From the NCBI GenBank assembly GCA_020633315.1, contig JACKDV010000022.1, positions 62,001 to 126,000 on the forward strand: a stretch of DNA of 64,000 nucleotides. Reading direction: 5' to 3'. Shown one piece after another: positions 44,224 to 53,770 of the stretch. Each line of letters opens with the position of its first letter. The first letter of the stretch is position 1. Origin of the DNA: Myxococcales bacterium (lineage in GTDB: Bacteria > Myxococcota_A > Polyangia > Nannocystales > Nannocystaceae). Below the pieces are notes generated by a model. The model was not told the origin of the DNA, did no database searches, and was given only the letters and a program-made list of their open reading frames with translations. The translations under genes and the position numbers were made by a program.

Positions 44224-47200
44224 TCAGGCGTTGGCGAAGCGCTCGGTGCGGGCCGCTTGGCGTTGCAGTCGACGCAGGGCCCGGAAGGCGGCCTTGCGGA
44301 CCTTCTCGGGCTGATCGCCGTCGTCGAGGATCTTCTGCAGGGTGTCGCGGGCCTCGTTGCCACCCAGGCGACCGAGGCTGCCGATCATGGTCAGGCGAGC
44401 GGCCCCGTCGCCCTTGCGGCTCGCGAGCTGAGCCAGCGCTCCGCGACCCTCGCCACCGAGCACGCTGGGCAGCAGCACCGGGCGGACCCGGTCGGAGGCG
44501 AGCTGGGCCTCGAGCTCGCTGCCCTGCACCTTCGCGGCGAGGGGAGCGAGCGCGGCGGCGTCGGCCACCGTCTGGGCCTCGAGCAGCGCCACGGCGCGAT
44601 CGGGAGCCCGGGCGGCGACCAGCTCGGCCGCGGCCTGGCGCACCCCGGCGTCGGGGTCGGCGAGCAGGGCCTGGGCCCGCTCCACGTCGGAGGCATCGCC
44701 CTGCGCGGCGAGCAGGCGCAGCGCCTCCCGTCGCACGAAGCTCGGCGCCTCGGCCTGGCCCACCGCGGTGCGGGCGGCCTCGAGGCCCCCCCCGCCCAGG
44801 CGACGCGCCGCCCACAGGCTGGCCCGCCACGCCGAGGCATGGGCGGCCAGGCGCGAGCTCGACTCGGCGTCCTCGCTCAGCGTGGCCTGCTCGAGCTCCA
44901 CCCAGCCCTTGGCCGAGCGGGTGGCGGCCGCATCCACGTCGGGCGCGAGCGCCTCGTGCCCGCTGGCCCCGGCGATCCAGGCCGCGTCGGCCCGGGCGCT
45001 CGCCGACTCGCCGCTCAGCAGCGTGCGCACCGACTGGTCGGGACACTCGCCGCGGCGCACCAGGCCGTGGCGAAGGCGACGACGCACGTCGTCGTTGTCG
45101 ATCTCCCCCATGCGCGCGACCAGGGTCACCGGATCGCCGTGCCGGGCGAGGAAGCTGGCCGCGGGAGCCGACACGTCGGCGTGGCGGCTGCGCAGCGCGA
45201 TGAGGTTGGTGCGGGTGGGCTCCTCGGAGAACAGCTTGCCCAGGGCGGCCACCGCATCGCGACGCACGCCCGCGTTGTCGTCGTCGATCGCGTCGGCCAG
45301 CGTGGGCTCCGAGGCCACGTGGCCCAGCTCGCCGAGCTGGCGGATGGCGTGCTGCCGCACCGCGGCGTCCTCGAAGCGATCGGAGACCGCGGCCTCGAGC
45401 ACGCTGCGGCTGCGCTCGTCGCCCGCGTGGCGCAGGCCGGTGAGCGCTCGCGTGCGCAGGTGGGCGGCCCCCTCGCGGGCGGTCCGCTCCACCAGCGCCC
45501 GCACCCGCGCCTGCTCCTCCGCGTCGGCGCCGAGGTGGGGCAGCATGCGGCCCAGCGCCTCGATGGCGGTGGGGGCCAGCGCCCGGTCCTCGTCGGTGAT
45601 CTCCGCGTCGGGATCGAGCAGCGGCTCGATCTCCTCGAGCGCCCGGCGATCGCCCAGCGTGCCCAGGGCCAGCAGCGAGCGCTCGCGCTCGGGCTGCTCG
45701 CCCGCCTTGAGCACCAGCAGCAGCGCCTGGAAGGCCTCGGGGCGGCGCTTGCCCGCGAGCCCGGCCGCGGCCGGCAGCACCAGCTCGCGTCGACCCTCGC
45801 GCAGCGCGATGGCCAGGGCCTCGAGCGAGGCTCCCTCCACGTGCTCGGCCCGGAACGCCAGCGCCTCGCAGGCGGCCACGCGGATCTCGGCCTCGCGATC
45901 CTCGAGCAGTCGCGCGAGCAAGGGCTCGGCCCCCGCATCGTCCACGTCGCGCAGCGCCGCGACCACGCGCTTGCGCAGCTCCGTGTCGTTGCTGGCCACG
46001 GCCTCGCCCAGGTAGCGCAGCACCAGCGCATCGTCGTAGCGCGCCCGCGTGCCGCCGGTGGGCAGGCGCCGTGCGCCCTCGCTGGGGTGGCGGGCCAGGC
46101 TCGTCAGGGCGTCGAAGGCCCGGCTGCGGATCGGTCCCTGGTCGTCTCCGAGCAGCAGCAGCAGCACCGCCTCGCCGGCCCGGCTGCCGATGCGCGACAG
46201 GGCGTCGATGAGCCCGAAGCGATCGGCGGTCTTGTCGGGATCGTCCTCGATGCGCGCGGCCACGGCCCGGGCCGCGGCGTCGCGGGCCCGGCCGGTGTCG
46301 GCCTGGCTCGCCCGCGCGTGGGCCAGGGCCACCAGGGCCTGGAGCGCCCGCTTGGCCACCCGCTCCTCCTCGCGCTGCAGGAACGCCGAGAGCACGTCCA
46401 CCGTGCGCACCTCGCCGCGCGCGGCGAGGGCCTCGGCGGCGCGCAGCCGCAGGTCCTCGTGATCGCTCTCGAGGGCGCGGCGCAGGGCCTCGTCCACGCG
46501 GGGATCGCTGGAGTCCACCAGGCGATCGACCACCGAGAGCCGCACGTCGGTGTGACGGCTGCCCAGCGCCACCAGCCAGGGCTCGAGGCTGCCGCCGTCG
46601 AACAGGCGCTGGATCATGGTGACCGCGTGGCTGCGGACCTCGGCCGCCGGCGCATCCACGGCGCGCAGGGCCAGCGCCCGCGCCTGGGCGTTGCCGCCCT
46701 GGGCCATGCTCACCAGCTCGTCGACCGCTCCGCGGCCCACGTCGCTGGCCTGCGACTGCAGGGCCAGCCCCAGCGGGGTGGTGTCGCCCTCGTCGTAGAG
46801 CCCGCGCAGGGTGGTGAGCGCCGCCTTGCGGACCAGGTGGTGCGGATCGGAGAGGGCGCGGCGCAGCACCGGCAGCACCGCGGGGCGGCCCACCTCGCGG
46901 TGGGTAGCCAGCACGCCCAGGCGGGCCAGCGCATCGCGACGCACCCGGTGGGTCTCGTCGGACTCGCCGCGGCTGGGAGCCTGGCGCACCAGGCCCACGT
47001 AGGTGCCGAACACCAGCTGCATGATCGCGCTGCGATCCACCGGCGCGTCCGCGGCCGGCGGCGCCGACTGGGGCCGCGGCCCGCCCACGAAGCGCAGCAC
47101 CTCGAGCACGCGCTCGGTGAGGGTGCCCGCCCCTTCGTCGCGCACGTGCTCGAGCAGGCGCCGCACCCAGCCGCGCTTGCGGGGCTGACGGGCCTCCTCC

Positions 47201-50200
47201 TCCCAGTTGGTGGCGGGGGCGTCGGGCTGATCGGCCACCGTGGGCCCGCGCAGCCGGGCCGCCTCGCGCCAGAAGGCCTCGGGCTGCGGGCGCAGCGAGA
47301 GCACCCGCGCGGCCGCGTAGCGCTGGGCCGGATCGTCACTGGCCAGCACGCTGACCAGCACGTTGAGCAGGGCGTTGCGCTCGTCCTCGGGCGGCCACTT
47401 CTTGAGCTCGGCCGCGCGCTCGGGCTTGGGCGGCCCCACTAGATCCTGCGCCAAGGGCCCCAGGGTCTGCGCCGCCTCGCGGGCCTCGAGCGCCCGCGCG
47501 GCCACCAGGCGGATCTCCGGGTGCGACGAGGCGATCGCGGCCAGCAGCAGGTCGGGCGGCAGGTCGGCGCGGGCCAGCGCCAGATCGCGGGCCACCACCA
47601 CCGCGAACACCAGATCCTGGATCTCGCGGTCGTCGTCCTCCAGGCCCTGCAGGATCCCGCGGATGCCGTCGGGGCCCAGCGCCACGAAGCTGAGGATCGC
47701 CCCCAGGCGGATCGGGCGGTGGGGGTGCTTGAGCGTGCCCGCGAGCACCGGCACGGCCCGCGCGTCGCCGATGCGGGCGAGGCCCTCGGCCACCCAGCTA
47801 CGCACCGGCAGGTCGGGGTGCGACAGCGCGGTGACCAGCGGGCGCTCGTGGCCGGGCACCACCGCGCCGGCCAGGCCGCGCGCGCCCATCTCCCGCACGA
47901 GGCCGTCGGCGTCGTCGAGCAGGGTCACATAGTCGGCGATGGCCTCCACCGAGCCCACGTCGGCCATGGCCCGGGCCCCGCGCTGGCGCAGCGCGTCGGC
48001 GGGGCGGTTGATGTCGCCCGCCGGGATGGCGAGCAGCGCTCGCATGGGCGCGATGGCCCGCTCGTCGCGACGCTTGCCGCACAGCTCGGCCGCCCGCACG
48101 CGCAGGCCCCAGAACTTGCTCGAGTAGGCGACGGCGAAGCTCTGCTGGTCCTTGGGCGCGAGGTGATCGAGCGCCTCGATGGCCGCGGTGTGCACCTCGG
48201 GCGACTCGTCCTCGAGCAGCTCCACCAGGCGCACGCGCAGGCCGGCGGCGCTGCCCTTCTTGGCGCCCGCGCAGCCGGCCGCCCGCACCGCGGGGCGAGG
48301 CGAGCCCAGCGCGGCCAGGTGCAGCGAGTCGTCGCCCTCGTAGGCCTTCTTGCGCGCCTTGTCCTTGCTGTCGACCAGCGCCCGGTAGGCCGCGATGCCC
48401 ACGTTGGCCACGGCGTCGGCCACCAGCTCGCGCAGCAGGGTGTCGGCCCACTCGCCCTTCTGGCGGTCGAGCTCACCCACCACCCGCTCGCGGATGTCGG
48501 CGTGGCGCGATTGGGCCGCGCGCCGCAGCACGGTCTGTGGCGACTTCTCGTGCCAGGCCCACAGGGTGCGGAAGGCCTCGCCCCGCACCGACTGGTCCTC
48601 GTCGTCGAGCGCATGGCCCAGCAGGGTGTCGGCCTGCTCGCGCACGCGGCCGCCCTTGCCCGGCCCCAGCTTCACCAGGATCTGCAGGGCGCGGCGGCGG
48701 ATGTCGGCGTGGCCCCCTCCCAGCGCGGTGGCGGCCAAGTCCACCGAGCCGCGCTCGCCGTCGGGCTCGGCCAGGGTGCCCAGCGCATCGTAGGCCGCGG
48801 CGCGCACCGAGTCGTCGGGATCGTCGAGCAGCCAGCGCAGGCGGGTGCGCAGCCGCTCGTCGCCCGCCATCACCGTGGCCGTGGCCAGCAGCGCTCCCAC
48901 CACGCCGCGGCGCACGGAGGCATCGGGCTCGCGCGACAGCTGCAGCAGCGCGCCGGTGGAGCGGGCATCGCCCAGCACGCCCAGCGCCCGGGCCCCCCGC
49001 AGCGCGGTGTCGGCATGGCGACACACCAGCGCGGCGAACAGCGGCGCGCGGTCGTCCTCGGAGGGATCGCCGTCGGTGGTCGAGGGCGGGGCCAGCGGGC
49101 CGTCCTCCTCGAGCTTGGCCATCTCGGCGTGGGTGCCCGCGTCCACCCGACGCAGCGCGAGGGCCAGGCGCGGACGCCCGGCCACCGCCACCAGGAACGC
49201 CACGCGGCGCACCTCGGCGTCCTCGTCGTCGAGCGCCTCCTCGAGCAGCGCATAGCCCTCGCCGTCGTGGGCGTGGCCGCGCGCACCCAGGCGCCGCAGG
49301 GTGGTCGCCCGCACGTCGGCGGGGCCGCGGGCCAGGGCCACCCGCGCGTGCTCGAGCGAGCCCGCGGGCTCGAGCGCCTCGAGGGCGTCGAGGGCCGCGT
49401 GGCGCACCTTGGCGTCGCCGTCCTGCAGGCGGTCGGCGATCATCGCCGGCACCATCGGCGAGGCGTCGCGCAGCTTGGGCAGGCGCGACAGCGCCTCGAT
49501 GCGGATGTCGGGGTGACGCGAGCGCAGCGCGGCGCGGGCCGGCGCCAGCGGCTCGTCGGCCTCGAGCGTGGTCAGGGCCGCCAGCGCGGCCCGGCGCACG
49601 TCCTTGTGGCCGTCGTCGAGGGCCTGGCGCAGCGCGGGGCGGCTGCGACGACGCGCGGAGCGGCCGATGATCTTGGCCGCCAGCGCGCGGACCTCGGGCT
49701 TGTCGTCCTGGCCCAGGCTGCGGTCGAGCATGCGCCGGGCGTCGTCCTCGGGCAGGCCCTCGAGCGCCTCGAGGGCGGCCTCGCGGGCCTTGGGGCTGCG
49801 GGCCCCGAGCTCGTCGCGCAGCTGGCTCAGCCGACCGTCGATCCGATCGATCTCGCTGGCGACGTCGCTCTGCAGATCGAGGGTGAGCACCGAGACCCGC
49901 CGGCGCTTGTCGGCCACCACGAGCAGGCCGCCGGCCTTGTCGGGCTTGGCCCGCGACGAGGCGGGCAGCCACTCCAGCAGCACCAGGCCGGCCTTGCCCA
50001 CCTCCACGCTCTTGGGCTTGCGCTTGGTGTCGAGCTGCCACGACTTGAGCTGGCCGTCCTCGCCCACCGAGAAGATCCGGCGCGGCAGCTCCTGGTTGTT
50101 GTCGTCGTGCAGCCGCGCCCCCAGGGCCAGGCCGCGCACCGGGCCCGCGTGGCCGGCATCGCCCGAGCGGTTCTCCTCGTCGACCGCCCCGTCGAGGTAG

Positions 50201-50853
50201 GCCAGGCGCACCGAGCCATCGCCCGCGCCCACGATCACGCGGCCGTCGTCGGTGGTCGCCAGCGCGAGCACTCCGCTCTCGCCCACCGGCATGTCGCGGA
50301 CGGGGCCGTCGGCCACCGCGTCGAGGGGCAGCGCCCGCAGCACGCCGTCGTCACCGGCCACCACCACGCGCCGCCCGCTGGGCTCGATGGTCGCGGCTCG
50401 CAGCGGACGCGCGCTCACCTGCCGGCTGCCACGGGGCGAGAGCCGCGGCTCCGCCGATTCCACCACCAGCGCGAACGCGTGGACGTGCCCGTCCTCGGTG
50501 GTGGCCACGAGCTGGGTGCCCGCGGCGTCGCGGGCCAGCGCGGTGATGGGAGCCTCGAGCGTGGGGCCCGTGAAGCGCAGCGCGGCCGACTCCTTGCCCG
50601 CCTCGATGCCGTAGAGGGTGCCGTTGGTGCCGCCCGCCACCAGCAGGTCGTCGGCCAGGAAGCACAGCGCGGCCACGGCCGAGCCCACCTCCACCGAGCC
50701 CTGCTCGGCGAGCTTGCTGGCCGACAGCAGGTGGACCGAGGAGTGGGTGACGGCGTCGGTGTCCCGGAAGCCCGCGTAGGCGATCAGGCGGCCGGAGAGC
50801 GAGCCCGAGACGGCCCGTACGCGCTCGACATGGGAAGCGAGTTTGCGAGTCAT
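44224..50853 (-). CDS. Giant WD40-HEAT repeat protein, 2209 residues
   Basis: Residues 1 to about 330 form a WD40-like propeller (LLVAGGTNGTLYGIEAG, VVVAGDDGVLRALPL, RVIVGAGDGSVRLAYL, IFSVGEDGQLKSWQL). From about 345 to the end, dozens of HEAT/PBS-lyase-type helical pairs repeat with the pattern D-x-x-V-R-x-x-A-x-x-A-L (GHKDVRRAALAALTTL, RHPDIRIEALSRL). No enzyme motif, signal or membrane segment is seen. Such a solenoid would be a large scaffold or sensor. It sits 12 bp after another HEAT gene and 23 bp before the WH-SWIM gene, in one leftward operon ending at the retron. The length is extreme for bacteria but the frame is unbroken. Confidence 0.88.
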   Translation of the reverse strand: MTRKLASHVERVRAVSGSLSGRLIAYAGFRDTDAVTHSSVHLLSASKLAEQGSVEVGSAVAALCFLADDLLVAGGTNGTLYGIEAGKESAALRFTGPTLEAPITALARDAAGTQLVATTEDGHVHAFALVVESAEPRLSPRGSRQVSARPLRAATIEPSGRRVVVAGDDGVLRALPLDAVADGPVRDMPVGESGVLALATTDDGRVIVGAGDGSVRLAYLDGAVDEENRSGDAGHAGPVRGLALGARLHDDNNQELPRRIFSVGEDGQLKSWQLDTKRKPKSVEVGKAGLVLLEWLPASSRAKPDKAGGLLVVADKRRRVSVLTLDLQSDVASEIDRIDGRLSQLRDELGARSPKAREAALEALEGLPEDDARRMLDRSLGQDDKPEVRALAAKIIGRSARRRSRPALRQALDDGHKDVRRAALAALTTLEADEPLAPARAALRSRHPDIRIEALSRLPKLRDASPMVPAMIADRLQDGDAKVRHAALDALEALEPAGSLEHARVALARGPADVRATTLRRLGARGHAHDGEGYALLEEALDDEDAEVRRVAFLVAVAGRPRLALALRRVDAGTHAEMAKLEEDGPLAPPSTTDGDPSEDDRAPLFAALVCRHADTALRGARALGVLGDARSTGALLQLSREPDASVRRGVVGALLATATVMAGDERLRTRLRWLLDDPDDSVRAAAYDALGTLAEPDGERGSVDLAATALGGGHADIRRRALQILVKLGPGKGGRVREQADTLLGHALDDEDQSVRGEAFRTLWAWHEKSPQTVLRRAAQSRHADIRERVVGELDRQKGEWADTLLRELVADAVANVGIAAYRALVDSKDKARKKAYEGDDSLHLAALGSPRPAVRAAGCAGAKKGSAAGLRVRLVELLEDESPEVHTAAIEALDHLAPKDQQSFAVAYSSKFWGLRVRAAELCGKRRDERAIAPMRALLAIPAGDINRPADALRQRGARAMADVGSVEAIADYVTLLDDADGLVREMGARGLAGAVVPGHERPLVTALSHPDLPVRSWVAEGLARIGDARAVPVLAGTLKHPHRPIRLGAILSFVALGPDGIRGILQGLEDDDREIQDLVFAVVVARDLALARADLPPDLLLAAIASSHPEIRLVAARALEAREAAQTLGPLAQDLVGPPKPERAAELKKWPPEDERNALLNVLVSVLASDDPAQRYAAARVLSLRPQPEAFWREAARLRGPTVADQPDAPATNWEEEARQPRKRGWVRRLLEHVRDEGAGTLTERVLEVLRFVGGPRPQSAPPAADAPVDRSAIMQLVFGTYVGLVRQAPSRGESDETHRVRRDALARLGVLATHREVGRPAVLPVLRRALSDPHHLVRKAALTTLRGLYDEGDTTPLGLALQSQASDVGRGAVDELVSMAQGGNAQARALALRAVDAPAAEVRSHAVTMIQRLFDGGSLEPWLVALGSRHTDVRLSVVDRLVDSSDPRVDEALRRALESDHEDLRLRAAEALAARGEVRTVDVLSAFLQREEERVAKRALQALVALAHARASQADTGRARDAAARAVAARIEDDPDKTADRFGLIDALSRIGSRAGEAVLLLLLGDDQGPIRSRAFDALTSLARHPSEGARRLPTGGTRARYDDALVLRYLGEAVASNDTELRKRVVAALRDVDDAGAEPLLARLLEDREAEIRVAACEALAFRAEHVEGASLEALAIALREGRRELVLPAAAGLAGKRRPEAFQALLLVLKAGEQPERERSLLALGTLGDRRALEEIEPLLDPDAEITDEDRALAPTAIEALGRMLPHLGADAEEQARVRALVERTAREGAAHLRTRALTGLRHAGDERSRSVLEAAVSDRFEDAAVRQHAIRQLGELGHVASEPTLADAIDDDNAGVRRDAVAALGKLFSEEPTRTNLIALRSRHADVSAPAASFLARHGDPVTLVARMGEIDNDDVRRRLRHGLVRRGECPDQSVRTLLSGESASARADAAWIAGASGHEALAPDVDAAATRSAKGWVELEQATLSEDAESSSRLAAHASAWRASLWAARRLGGGGLEAARTAVGQAEAPSFVRREALRLLAAQGDASDVERAQALLADPDAGVRQAAAELVAARAPDRAVALLEAQTVADAAALAPLAAKVQGSELEAQLASDRVRPVLLPSVLGGEGRGALAQLASRKGDGAARLTMIGSLGRLGGNEARDTLQKILDDGDQPEKVRKAAFRALRRLQRQAARTERFANA

Positions 50854-50865
50854 GGGCGGCGAGGT

Positions 50866-53649
50866 TCAGGAGGCCGCGACCGCGCCGAAGCGGGGACGAC
50901 GGGCGTTGCGGACGGGGGTGGAAGCGGCGGGCAGGTCCACCTCGAGATCGGGGTGGGCGCGGCGGATCGAGGCGAGGGCGGCGATGCAGCCGTGGCGCTC
51001 GCCCTTGCCCTCGGAGTGGGCGAAGGCCTCGAGCACGGGCAGCGCGAGCTCGGCGAAGGCACGATCCTCCACCGAGAAGTCGCGGATCACCTCGACCAGG
51101 CGGGCCTTGGCCACCGAGGCGCTCAGCGGACGGTCGGGCAGGGCGTCGCCGCCCGTGTGCTCGCGTCGCTCCATTCGCCCGGGCGGCAGCCCGAAGAGCA
51201 CCGTGCGCAGGAACTCGCGCAGGGCCTCGGTGGTGTCGAAGCGCCGCTCGGCCGGGTCGGCCGGCAGCCCGTCCTTGCTCGGCACGTACGCGCTGGGCCG
51301 GTGCTTCTCCCACAGCAGGCGCACCGCGAACAGCCGCACCTCGCGGTCGGGGCTCTCCATCAGCCAGGCCAGGCGCTGGGCCCCGCCCACCTCGTCGTAG
51401 CAGCGGCGGATGAGGGTCAGGCCCACCTCGCGGGTGGCCTTGGCGGTGCCCTCGGCCAGCATGAAGACCTCGTCGGCCAGCAGCCAGTCGGTGGGCGGCG
51501 CATCCTCGGGGGGCTCGGCCAGGCCCAGGCGCAGCAGCACCTGGCTGGCCGCGGCTCGGGGCTCGCGGTGCCGGCTGTGGGCCAGGCGATAGGGCAGCAC
51601 GCGGTCGCCCCAGCGCACGATCTCGTGCTTGGCCACGTCCTGGGCCAGGCGCCGTACGTCGGCCCGCCCGTCGTCGAACAGCGGCCGCACCCGTTCCTTG
51701 CCGAACGCGTCGTGATCGAGGCGGGGCTTGATCCCGTAGTCCTTGGCCTCGGCCATGGTGGGGCCGATGGTGGGGTGGTGCACCCGCAGGTAGGTCGCCG
51801 CGAAGGTGCGCACCGTCTCGGGCTCGTCGGGGCCCGCGGCGAGGCTCCACAGCTTGTCCAGCCCCGAGCCCGCGCCGAAGTCCTGCGGTGAGAAGTGCTC
51901 GAGCATGTAGCGGTGGGCGAACTGGTGCAGGCTCTCGTCGGCCTGGCGCACCAGCGCCAGCAGCCACGGCAGGCCGATGCGCGCGGGCTTGACCAGCTTG
52001 GGGTTGCCCAGCACGCTCAGGGCCATCGCGCGCAGGCGCGGGCGCATCACCAGGCCCTTGACCCACTCCACGTCGAGGTCGTTGCCCTTGAGCATGCCGC
52101 CCGAGAGCCAGCGACCCACCGCGTCGGTGTAGCGGTGGTCGAGCAGGGCCTGCTTGATCCAGTCGACGCCGATCTCCTTGCCCGAGTACTTGCCCAGGGT
52201 GCGCAGCACCTCGCCCTGCTTCCAGCGACCCAGGCGCTGGTCCTCGAGCAGGGCCAGCCAGTGCCCGGCGGGTATCTTCTTCTTGGCGTCCTCGAACAGC
52301 TTGGTGACGAAGCGCTGCTGGTTGCGGTTGCCCGTCCACAGCACGATGAAGGACTCGGCGTCGAGGTCGTCGGGGCCGAAGGCGGCCTTGATCTTCTTCT
52401 CGGCGAGCTTGCTGGTCTCGCCGGCGCCGAGCAGGCGCACCAGCGCGGGCAGCCCCAGGGTGCGGGCGTCGAGGGCCTCGAGGCGCTCGGCGGCCAGCTT
52501 GCGCACCTCGGGCGCGCCCTCGGTGGCCAGGGTGACCAGCAGCTCCACCGGGAGCTGCGGCGCGTGGCCGCGGGCGTACTCCACCGCCAGCTTGCGCGCG
52601 TCGGCGCTCTCGGAGCGCAGCAGCGAGATGGCCAGCTCGTGCAGCCCCAGCCCCGCCAGCTTGGAGGGGTGGAAGCGCGGGTCGTCGCGCAGCAGCTTGG
52701 CCACGAAGTCGTGCACCGAGGCCAGCGGCTTGCGCCCCAGGCGGGCCAGCCAGGCCGGCTCCACCGCGCGCAGGCTCTGCGGGAAGTCCTCGCTGAGGCA
52801 GTGGATGGCGAACTGACAGATCTCGTTGTTCTCGGCGTCCTCGAGCAGCCGCAGCAGCGGATCGGGCGACTGCTTCCAGGCCTCGGGGAACGCTCGCTTC
52901 TTGAGGTCCGAGGGCGGGCGCCCCAGGCCGCCGCGACCCTGGCCACGCATCACCTCGTGGCCCCAGATGTGGCTGGTCACCCATGCGCTCCAGAAGTTGA
53001 AGCGCTGCGGGTAGTGCCGCATCACCTGCACCGCGAACTGCGGGTAGGCCTCGGGCACGGCGCGGCCGAGCTGCCGCAGGTATCGCCACGCCCGACGCTG
53101 CATATAGAGGAAGGTGCCCCCCGAGATCTCGCCGGCGCGGGTGGGGGTCTGCCCCATCGCATCGAGGCGCCACGCCATCACGCCGAACATCGCGGCGTCG
53201 TGGCGCTCCTCGACGAGCTTGTAGACCTTCTTGAAGCCCTGCCACAGGCCCCAGCCCACGCGGGCGCGCTTGAACACGTCCTGCAGCGCGGCGCGGGCCG
53301 GCTCGTCACCCGCCTCGTAGAGCTCGACCAGGAGCTGGCCCAGGCGCAGGCGCGGCGGGGGGTGGGGGGCCGCCATCAGCGAGTCCCAGGACGAGCGCCG
53401 GATCGAGAGCTGCTCGTCGGGGGTCTTGTAGGCGAGCCGCCCGATGCCCACGGTGTTGCGCAGGCGGGTCAGCGTCCATGCGTCATGCGGCAGGGCGGGG
53501 ACCGAGGCACTGGGCTCGGCCTCCTCCTCTCGATCCTCGGGGGGATCGGGCTGTTCCATGTAGCGGACCACCAGCTCCGAGAGCTGGGGGTCGCGGAGCC
53601 TTGCCGCTCGGTCGATGTCCGTCCAGGTGACCTCTCGATCGCTCGCCAT
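50866..53649 (-). CDS. HEAT-repeat protein, 927 residues
   Basis: The first gene of the operon. An acidic, disordered N-terminus (EQPDPPEDREEEAEPSA) is followed by a conserved-looking region, NTVGIGRLAYKTPDEQLSI and YMQRRAWRYLRQLGRAVPEAYP (about 70-190). The rest is HEAT-like helices (SADARKLAVEYARGHAPQL, GAPEVRKLAAERLEALD, DREVRLFAVRLLWEK). No catalytic motif is recognised. Repeat-rich proteins of this kind accompany WGR and SWIM proteins in conflict-system loci (recalled family context). ATG 53649 has GAGG four bases upstream; the 121-bp gap upstream must contain the operon promoter. Confidence 0.82.
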   Translation of the reverse strand: MASDREVTWTDIDRAARLRDPQLSELVVRYMEQPDPPEDREEEAEPSASVPALPHDAWTLTRLRNTVGIGRLAYKTPDEQLSIRRSSWDSLMAAPHPPPRLRLGQLLVELYEAGDEPARAALQDVFKRARVGWGLWQGFKKVYKLVEERHDAAMFGVMAWRLDAMGQTPTRAGEISGGTFLYMQRRAWRYLRQLGRAVPEAYPQFAVQVMRHYPQRFNFWSAWVTSHIWGHEVMRGQGRGGLGRPPSDLKKRAFPEAWKQSPDPLLRLLEDAENNEICQFAIHCLSEDFPQSLRAVEPAWLARLGRKPLASVHDFVAKLLRDDPRFHPSKLAGLGLHELAISLLRSESADARKLAVEYARGHAPQLPVELLVTLATEGAPEVRKLAAERLEALDARTLGLPALVRLLGAGETSKLAEKKIKAAFGPDDLDAESFIVLWTGNRNQQRFVTKLFEDAKKKIPAGHWLALLEDQRLGRWKQGEVLRTLGKYSGKEIGVDWIKQALLDHRYTDAVGRWLSGGMLKGNDLDVEWVKGLVMRPRLRAMALSVLGNPKLVKPARIGLPWLLALVRQADESLHQFAHRYMLEHFSPQDFGAGSGLDKLWSLAAGPDEPETVRTFAATYLRVHHPTIGPTMAEAKDYGIKPRLDHDAFGKERVRPLFDDGRADVRRLAQDVAKHEIVRWGDRVLPYRLAHSRHREPRAAASQVLLRLGLAEPPEDAPPTDWLLADEVFMLAEGTAKATREVGLTLIRRCYDEVGGAQRLAWLMESPDREVRLFAVRLLWEKHRPSAYVPSKDGLPADPAERRFDTTEALREFLRTVLFGLPPGRMERREHTGGDALPDRPLSASVAKARLVEVIRDFSVEDRAFAELALPVLEAFAHSEGKGERHGCIAALASIRRAHPDLEVDLPAASTPVRNARRPRFGAVAAS

Positions 53650-53770
53650 CTCGCCTCGTCGCTGCCAACCCGCGTGGAGCACGGATCGTCGGGGAGCGAC
53701 GAAGAGATCGCAACCATAAATGTGGGTGAATTGGGCGTGGGATCGCCTACCAAGCGACCCCCCGGGGCGG

